Shown piece after piece: positions 58,591-64,000 of a stretch of DNA of 64,000 bases; position 1 is the stretch's first letter, and the number at the start of each line of letters is the position of its first letter. Position numbers and translations under genes: made by a program. The notes under the pieces are model-generated. The model was not told the DNA's origin. It searched no databases and worked only from the letters and a program-made list of their open reading frames with translations. Where the stretch lies: contig NC_003076.8 in assembly GCF_000001735.4 (NCBI RefSeq), forward strand, positions 14,697,835 through 14,761,834, written 5' to 3'. Source of the DNA: Arabidopsis thaliana (taxonomy: Eukaryota > Streptophyta > Magnoliopsida > Brassicales > Brassicaceae).

Positions 58591-58866
58591 TTGCTACTTG
58601 CCGCCTCGGTGTCTCATATTAATGGGCTTTGTAAGGCCCAACGCTCGCTTATCATTTTGTTTCTCGACGCCGAGCCTCGCCGTCTCATCTTAATCGGCTC
58701 CACCGTGTATTACATGTGTGACTATAACAGAGCAATAAGAGAGGATATTTTGAGGCCAGAAGTGGTGGATCTTATGGAGAGGTACGCAGTTGCTGAATCA
58801 GTCTGTGTAAGCTTTAGTAACTTGGCTAAGGTGTTTCTTGACAAGCATGTTCATGCAAACACATGA
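58591..58866 (+). pseudogene. C-terminal gene fragment, possibly ARM-repeat-like
   Basis: A 91-codon frame whose second half, REDILRPEVVDLMERYAVAE then SVSFSN-like SVCVSFSNLAKVFLDKHV, looks like a real protein C-terminus. It recalls the end of small armadillo-repeat proteins such as the one I remember as AT5G37290, but I am not sure. The first half reads as non-coding. Probably a captured or duplicated last exon. Confidence 0.45.
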
Positions 58867-58999
58867 GATTCATATGTAATGTTAAGGAAACAAGCATTGC
58901 TGATTTTGATTGGCTCCTTTTGAGATGAATGAGAAAAGAGTTTCAGTTTCTTTCCGCATTCAGAACTCGGCTCTTAAATTCTTAATCACTCAAGATTCT

Positions 59000-59260
59000 T
59001 CTTACACAAAACTCCTGGGACAGAACCAAGCGCTAGAAGACTTGCTGAAGCAAACACTAGACAGACGATTATAAATGAACAAGTCATCCGTCATAAAACA
59101 ACAAGGCATCTCCAAGACTTGACAGAGAATCAACATCTGAACAACTGTATGTATAACTTTCATTCCCTGCTCTAGACGCTTTAATGACTTGTGCAATTGA
59201 GGTTATGAACTCTTTGTTTTTCTTGCATGCTTTACAACGTTTGTTTATCTGATTAGTTAG
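59000..59260 (-). repeat. Local spacer repeat, inverted copy C
   Basis: Reverse complement of about 35460-35690: 'actcctgggacagaa', 'gtcatccgtcataaaac', 'gaatcaacatctgaacaa' and 'cattccctgctctagacgct'. It lies outside the main inverted-repeat arm. Confidence 0.8.
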
Positions 59261-59559
59261 TTGTTGCAGTCAAAAGAGGGTTACAGACAAAGCATGACAG
59301 AGATGGTGTGAGGAGAAGCAGGCCTTAGTTTCCTCCTTTCAGGGAGGGACATTGTGGCACAGGAAACCGCTTCCAAAGCGATGAAAGATGCAAAATCTGT
59401 GGAAAAATCTAGTAACCAAAGTGAGGAGGAACAACAATTGAATGAGGCTTGGACAGATCCACCCCATGAAAATAACCCAAATGGTGATCATATATTCTCT
59501 GTTTTTTCAGATGGAGCATGAAAGCAAAGTAAGAACTGCAGTGGAGCTTCCCGTTACTG

Positions 59560-59830
59560 GCAGAACAAGTGTTGAATGAGTTCTGATGATTCTGAAGATG
59601 GCAAGAAAAAGCTAGACTCAGAAACACAGTCTCTTCAATGTTCTTCTTCTACTTCTGAAAACGCTGAAACAGGAGTGGTAGATCAGCTTTCTCTCAGTTG
59701 AAATCGTTGCTGACTGAGATGAACAACATGAGAGGGTTCATGCCTTACAAAAAGAGAGTAATGTCAGAGAATTAGGGAAAGTTTTTTTGGATTAGATTCG
59801 TAATATCACTCCAAAGTTTCGTGTCTTTCA
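59560..59830 (+). pseudogene. RVE2 3'-end relic 2
   Basis: Reads [20 protein letters not shown] and [10 protein letters not shown], as in RVE2 exon 5, then [14 protein letters not shown], on the plus strand. A deletion removes the KSERSAF region and another removes the last 25 or so codons, so the relic joins directly to the common 3' flank ('tgtcagagaattagggaaag'). It converges on RING copy 3, as intact RVE2 does on copy 2. Confidence 0.85.
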
Positions 59831-60098
59831 TATAACCAGTCAGAAATTGTGATCCTTGTACTTATACATGTTTGTTTAATCAATCAAACCTTCTTGATAA
59901 CTCTAAATTGTTGATATAGTCTCTACCATGCATTTAATATAAAAGGATTAACAAAAAAAAATAGGTTTTATACCAAAAGTTGCCAATTGGAAACAAATAG
60001 TACAACAAAACAAGAATAACAAAAAAGCAAATGTTTGAAACATAGAAAAAGTAATACATCATAAACCCTACGAGAAGCTTCAAGTCTCTGTGACGGTT

Positions 60099-60725
60099 TC
60101 ACTCTATTTCAAGATCTTCCTCGTACGGTACTCTTCGACACAAAGGACACGACCTCTGACGCTTAAGCCACTCAAAGATACAACTTTGATGGAACAGATG
60201 GAAACAATCAGGCAACAGAATGATGTTATCATCATGACTCTCCGAAAAGTCCTCCAAACAAATCGAACAAGTGGTTTCTTCTTCATCTCCCAAATCAGTA
60301 AATTCCATTGTTTGTTCCTCAAGCAATCTTTGAAACATATCTCTCGACGGAACAGCAATAGACGGTAACATAACATCTCTTGTGACTCTCACGTAAAAGG
60401 AGACGCTAAAAGGTTGGGGAATATGAGCACAATCCAAAGCGATCCTTTCGCTCAACAATCGACAAAACTCAATATCTGTGATGAACTCGTCAAGGTCTTG
60501 ATAGATGTGATGTGAAGTGAGACATGATGGTTTCAATTCGATTTTAGTCATAAGTGGAGCCGCGAACGTTCCCAAACACATGACGACACCGTTTTGATCT
60601 TCAGCTAACTCGTTGACCACATCGTGTAGATTGACGAACACGGTGTTTCTAAACCCTTGATCTTGTGGTAGGATCATTGCTGTTGTAGTAATCTCTACAG
60701 ACTCCCAATTACTATATGTATCCAT
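60099..60725 (-). CDS. RING-H2 finger protein, copy 3 of 3 (AT5G37270-like)
   Basis: Intronless minus-strand gene, 208 codons, starting MDTYSNWESVEITTTAMI, about 94% identical in protein to copy 1. The RING ligands are all present (CSIC, DCFHLFHQSC, CPLC). Differences from copy 1 include FITDIEFCRL for FITHTEFCRL and AVPSRDMFQRL for VVRSRDMFQRL. Promoter with 'atatatatatagagata' (about 60805-60820) and 5' UTR are the inverted equivalents of copy 1. Predicted E3 ubiquitin ligase. All three copies keep open frames and full zinc ligands despite recent duplication. Confidence 0.9.
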   Translation of the reverse strand: MDTYSNWESVEITTTAMILPQDQGFRNTVFVNLHDVVNELAEDQNGVVMCLGTFAAPLMTKIELKPSCLTSHHIYQDLDEFITDIEFCRLLSERIALDCAHIPQPFSVSFYVRVTRDVMLPSIAVPSRDMFQRLLEEQTMEFTDLGDEEETTCSICLEDFSESHDDNIILLPDCFHLFHQSCIFEWLKRQRSCPLCRRVPYEEDLEIE

Positions 60726-61349
60726 GGTGGAAGAGGAAGAAGAAGATTCAAACCCTAACTTTTGATATGAAGAGATAAGATTGTGAAATCAAAGAGAAGA
60801 GATCAATATATATATAGAGATAGGTTTTACGTTTGGCCGACTCAGTAAAAAAAAGGAAAACATAAAAAATTTGTTGACGAAAAAGGGAAATAACTAATTT
60901 GGTCGAATTTAAGAAAAGGAAAATATGAATTTAGTGTAAATCAATAAAAAGGACACAACCAATTAACGCTCGAGTTTAAGATTGAAAAGGAAATTTAGAT
61001 TAACAAAACGCGTTAAAGTTTTTCATTTAATTTTTATTTTAAATTAACTGAAGTCAGGGAACATTACATATCTCTGTATTGGTTAACTCTCAAAACCGTT
61101 CCACATTCTTTTGAAACCAATGTAGTCCGAGAAAAGGAAAACATAAAAACCAGCGGTCCACTGGATATGGTTTAATAACCGGAATTTAACCAAAAAAAGA
61201 AAATTGGAACCGAAACCAACAAAATAGTTTGACAATTGGCTACGGTTTGTTCCGGTCAAGTGGATCAATTTCTCACACAAACCAGTAAAATAGTTTGGTA
61301 GTGGTTTAGTTCCGGTTATTTCATTGGAATGCAAATTGAACCGGAACAT

Positions 61350-61720
61350 GCAGAGGAATCTTCTTCTTGCTTTTCCCAAATAATTTTGTTAGCTTCTCTC
61401 TCACAGGCTCCGTTGTCAGAATCCGACCAAGACTTCTGCAGCGGGAAGAATCTAAATCGAGAGAGTGATGTCGAATCTCTTCAAAAACGTGAGTTTATCT
61501 GCATTAATCTATTTGTGCTCTCGAATTGACTCTTTTGACTCGCATTAATCGACTAGGGGTTCGTGTTAAATCGATGTTGATTCGACAGTTTGGGTCAATA
61601 TTGGACCATGCAAGGATTACGAAGAGAAATCGCGAGCTTTGGTTCATCTTCGAAAGTCGAAACACCAAATCATTTGTTGCCTTTCAGAGTTTTCGGGTAG
61701 CTGAGAATTGGGTTTAGATA
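61350..61720 (+). other. Arm-specific insertion resembling a gene 5' end
   Basis: Contains ATG TCG AAT CTC TTC AAA AAC (61468-61488) followed directly by GTGAGT, a good splice donor, preceded by a UTR-like stretch. It may be a captured first exon; no downstream exon was recognised. It replaces the truncated RING gene found in the left arm. Confidence 0.3.
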
Positions 61721-62239
61721 TGTTTTTTAAAGAAGCAATTGTTTTATCTTTGATACTTGTTACTAGTCCAAATCATGCCTTTTTAGATTGTTTTGTTACT
61801 GGAAAATTGCCTTAGTTAATAGTATGGTTTGATTAGATCTTTGATACTTGTTACTAGTCCGTCATATCTTGCTTATTAATATGTATTTGTATTGAGAAAT
61901 ATGAGAAAAGAGTTTTAGTTCTTTCTCTATACATTTGATGAATTTTTACCATTGAATGAATATAGAACTTTCTAACACGTAGACGATTATCTTCATATGG
62001 TACTTTGTTGAACCTATAGGGACATATCATGAGACATGTACTGTTTTTAATTAGCTTGTAAATAGTTCAAGCTCATTGGATCTATATGGTAGTGACTGTT
62101 AACAGTTGATTCTCAGAACTCGATGCTTCAACACTGAAGATTCTACTTATGCAAAATTCTAACAGGGAATGTTTAACTTGGTAAACAGGAGATCGAAGAA
62201 ACCCATTCACAAAACTCCTGGGACAGAACTCATATACCC

Positions 62240-63420
62240 AACTCTATTCTGTGATTTAATTATCTAAAGACTCCCAAAAAAACATATGTTTTGCTGACTA
62301 CTTTTTAAAAAAAAAAATTTTACATCCTTTTCTGCCAAAATCATTTCATAAGACATCACAAAACTTTTGGAATAATAATTACATGAATGAAGAATCCTAA
62401 TTTGAATATACCAAGAGGTTTTGAAAGGTTTTAACTTTTTGATAGGTGTGTATGTGAGAAGGTACAGACATCGTGATAGTAATCTGATTATGTATAATTT
62501 CAACTTGTAGTATACCGCATGTAGGCTTATATTTTAGTTAAACTAAAAACTTTTATTGTAAAAATGATTATAAATATATGATATTATTTTATTTGATTTT
62601 AAATGTACAGTAAACTTCGAGTTGTATATGTTTTGTTGATATTATTTATATTGTTTAGTGTTTAAAATTATACACTTGTATTTTGATTGTTAATTTTAGA
62701 GTTTTACCTGTAGTATACCATCTTGTATTAATATCGATTTAAACCCGTCAATTCTAGGATTTTTCAGCTTGTATTAAAAATTGAATCACATCATACACAT
62801 AAAAAAAACTAATATGTTATTAATTATTGTAGTATATAAGATTATAAAATTTTAAAATAAAATGTATGAAATTGAATATAAATATTCAAATTGTGACTCA
62901 GTACTCAGTATAAAATTTTCTTAAATCTATTTTTGACCCGTTATAATATTTTTTCATTTATTGAACAGTTTATATTCGTTTTTAAAAATTCAAATTATAG
63001 CATATGCGAAAAACTCTAATTATTGTTTTATAACGATGATATTATTTTTTCGCAAAAATAGAATCATATAAAGATGAGAGGTGTACTATAATAATTAATA
63101 AAAAATTAATATGATAATTTGGATATCAAATCTAATTAGTTGATTTTAATTGGTTACTTTTTTGGAAATTAATAATGTATTTCGTTTTTTAATTAAATTT
63201 AATTAATTAAATTAGTATTTGACTTTTTAATTTTTAAAGAGATGAATCAATTTACTTTTTAAATTTTATTTCTAATGGCATACCTATGTAATTACTTACA
63301 AAAAATAAGGTTATATTTAAAATGTACTTCCCAATTAATATAGTAGGATTAATAAAGAATTGATGATGTTAAAAAATAATAAAGAACCGTTTGAATGTAA
63401 ACCAAATTTACTCTAGAAAA
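62240..63420. other. AT-rich intergenic DNA
   Basis: No gene or definable repeat seen between the inverted-repeat arm and the terminal RING gene. Confidence 0.5.
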
Positions 63421-63440
63421 AGAACCTCTAAACCCTAACC

Positions 63441-64000
63441 CTAATCTTCATCCTCTTCGAACGGAACTCTCCTACACAATGGACACGAATTTTGACGACC
63501 AATCCACTTAAAAATACATTTTTGATGAAACGAATGCAAACACTTGGGCATCTGAATGATGCTGTTATGATAAGTCTCCGATAACGAATCAGACAGCTTC
63601 TCAAAACAGATTGAACAAGACTCATCGGAATCCATGGACGGTTCCACAGTTTGTTCCTCAAGCAATCTCTGAAACACATCCACCGGAGCACCACTCGACG
63701 GAGCAGAAACAGGGGATACGATAAACCGAACCTCTTTGATGACTCTCACTTTCACCGTCATGAGAAAAGGTCTTTGATAGAGAGTGTAATTAGCACGCGA
63801 AAATCGAAGAGAAGAGATTTTCTCAGCCAAAGATTCACAAATAGAAGTATCACGGTGAAGTTGACGACGAAGGAGACGGGAGAGCTGTTCTGGTAGGAAG
63901 CTACGTGGCTTCAGGAGAACATGAGAGATTGGCGACAGTGATGCCACCACGGGTGTTGTTCCAGTAACATCTTCGAGCATCTCATGGATTACTTCGTGTA
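63441..64000 (-). CDS. RING-H2 finger protein, 5' end beyond window (AT5G37280-like)
   Basis: The frame is open to the right edge: HEVIHEMLEDVTG continues upstream, so the internal Met at 63980 is not the start. The N-terminal domain includes SHVLLKPRSFLPEQLSRLLR and TVKVRVIKEVRFIVSP. The finger CSICFEKLSDSLSETYHNSI, KCLHSFHQKC and CPLC is complete with a slightly longer first loop, followed by RRVPFEEDED and the stop. It is more diverged from the three-copy module than those copies are from one another, and is close to relic 2 at 29476-29640. Predicted E3 ubiquitin ligase by family. Confidence 0.9.
   Translation of the reverse strand, partial: HEVIHEMLEDVTGTTPVVASLSPISHVLLKPRSFLPEQLSRLLRRQLHRDTSICESLAEKISSLRFSRANYTLYQRPFLMTVKVRVIKEVRFIVSPVSAPSSGAPVDVFQRLLEEQTVEPSMDSDESCSICFEKLSDSLSETYHNSIIQMPKCLHSFHQKCIFKWIGRQNSCPLCRRVPFEEDED

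Larger units (their letters stand above)
59760..62230 (-). repeat. Right arm of the large imperfect inverted repeat
   Basis: Reverse complement of 35640-38300 over most of its length. Where the left arm has the truncated RING gene, this arm has an unrelated insertion of about 0.5 kb (61350-61870). Confidence 0.85.

Noticed and set aside
63427-63446. Telomere-like 'aaaccctaaccctaat' at the end of the last RING gene
   Set aside because: Only about two units, overlapping the stop codon and 3' end of a coding frame; too short to be an interstitial telomeric array.

Overview
This window is nuclear DNA of a Brassicaceae plant, almost certainly Arabidopsis thaliana chromosome 5. It holds spliced genes with GT-AG introns on an AT-rich background and Arabidopsis-type Helitrons, MULEs, MITEs and a SINE. 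The gene order (UPF1-like helicases, O-methyltransferase, SUS5, CIP4, RING-H2 genes, a C1-domain gene, RVE2) is what I recall for the AT5G37150-AT5G37280 interval. Locus numbers are from memory; exon borders were read by eye.

Layout. 1-3.4 kb: AT-rich DNA with a short MULE and a MITE. 3.4-10.6 kb: a head-to-tail pair of UPF1/SEN1-like SF1 helicase genes, a third-copy relic at 10.7 kb, then the last exons of a microsomal glutathione S-transferase (11.4-12.3 kb). 13-17.4 kb: an O-methyltransferase gene with two reading-frame breaks and an altered catalytic His, between direct repeats; one repeat holds a hAT-like insertion and the other preserves the empty site. 17.5-20.3 kb: LINE remnant and gene-poor DNA. 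20.4-25.1 kb: SUS5, complete in 13 coding exons (837 codons). 25.5-28.9 kb: CIP4 on the minus strand, complete in 8 coding exons (876 codons). 29-38 kb: RING-H2 genes and relics, with a seven-repeat C1-domain gene (31.5-33.7 kb, minus) and a complete non-autonomous Helitron (34.4-35.0 kb).

38.4-48.1 kb: a decayed minus-strand array made of 2.5-3 tandem copies of an unidentified multi-exon gene. It lies between inverted 136-138 bp repeats, next to plus-strand fragments of naphthoate synthase (MenB) and a RAD3/FANCJ-like helicase. 48.5-52.1 kb: mobile-element debris, including E2F-site-like repeats, a MULE terminus split by a tRNA-derived SINE, Helitrons and a MITE. 52.5-55.1 kb: a RING-H2 gene converging on RVE2 (REVEILLE 2/CIR1, five exons, 287 codons). 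55-64 kb: gene-poor DNA, an inverted copy of the RING plus RVE2-tail module, and a RING gene running off the right edge.

The most notable structure is the three-fold RING/RVE2-tail module (37.0-38.4 and 52.1-53.6 kb direct, 59.6-61.1 kb inverted). Two of these copies form a large inverted repeat around the 38-59 kb interval. I see no operons, CRISPR arrays, tRNA or rRNA genes. The genes are independent plant transcription units: sugar metabolism (SUS5), light signalling (CIP4), the circadian clock (RVE2), predicted ubiquitin ligation (RING-H2) and putative RNA/DNA helicases.
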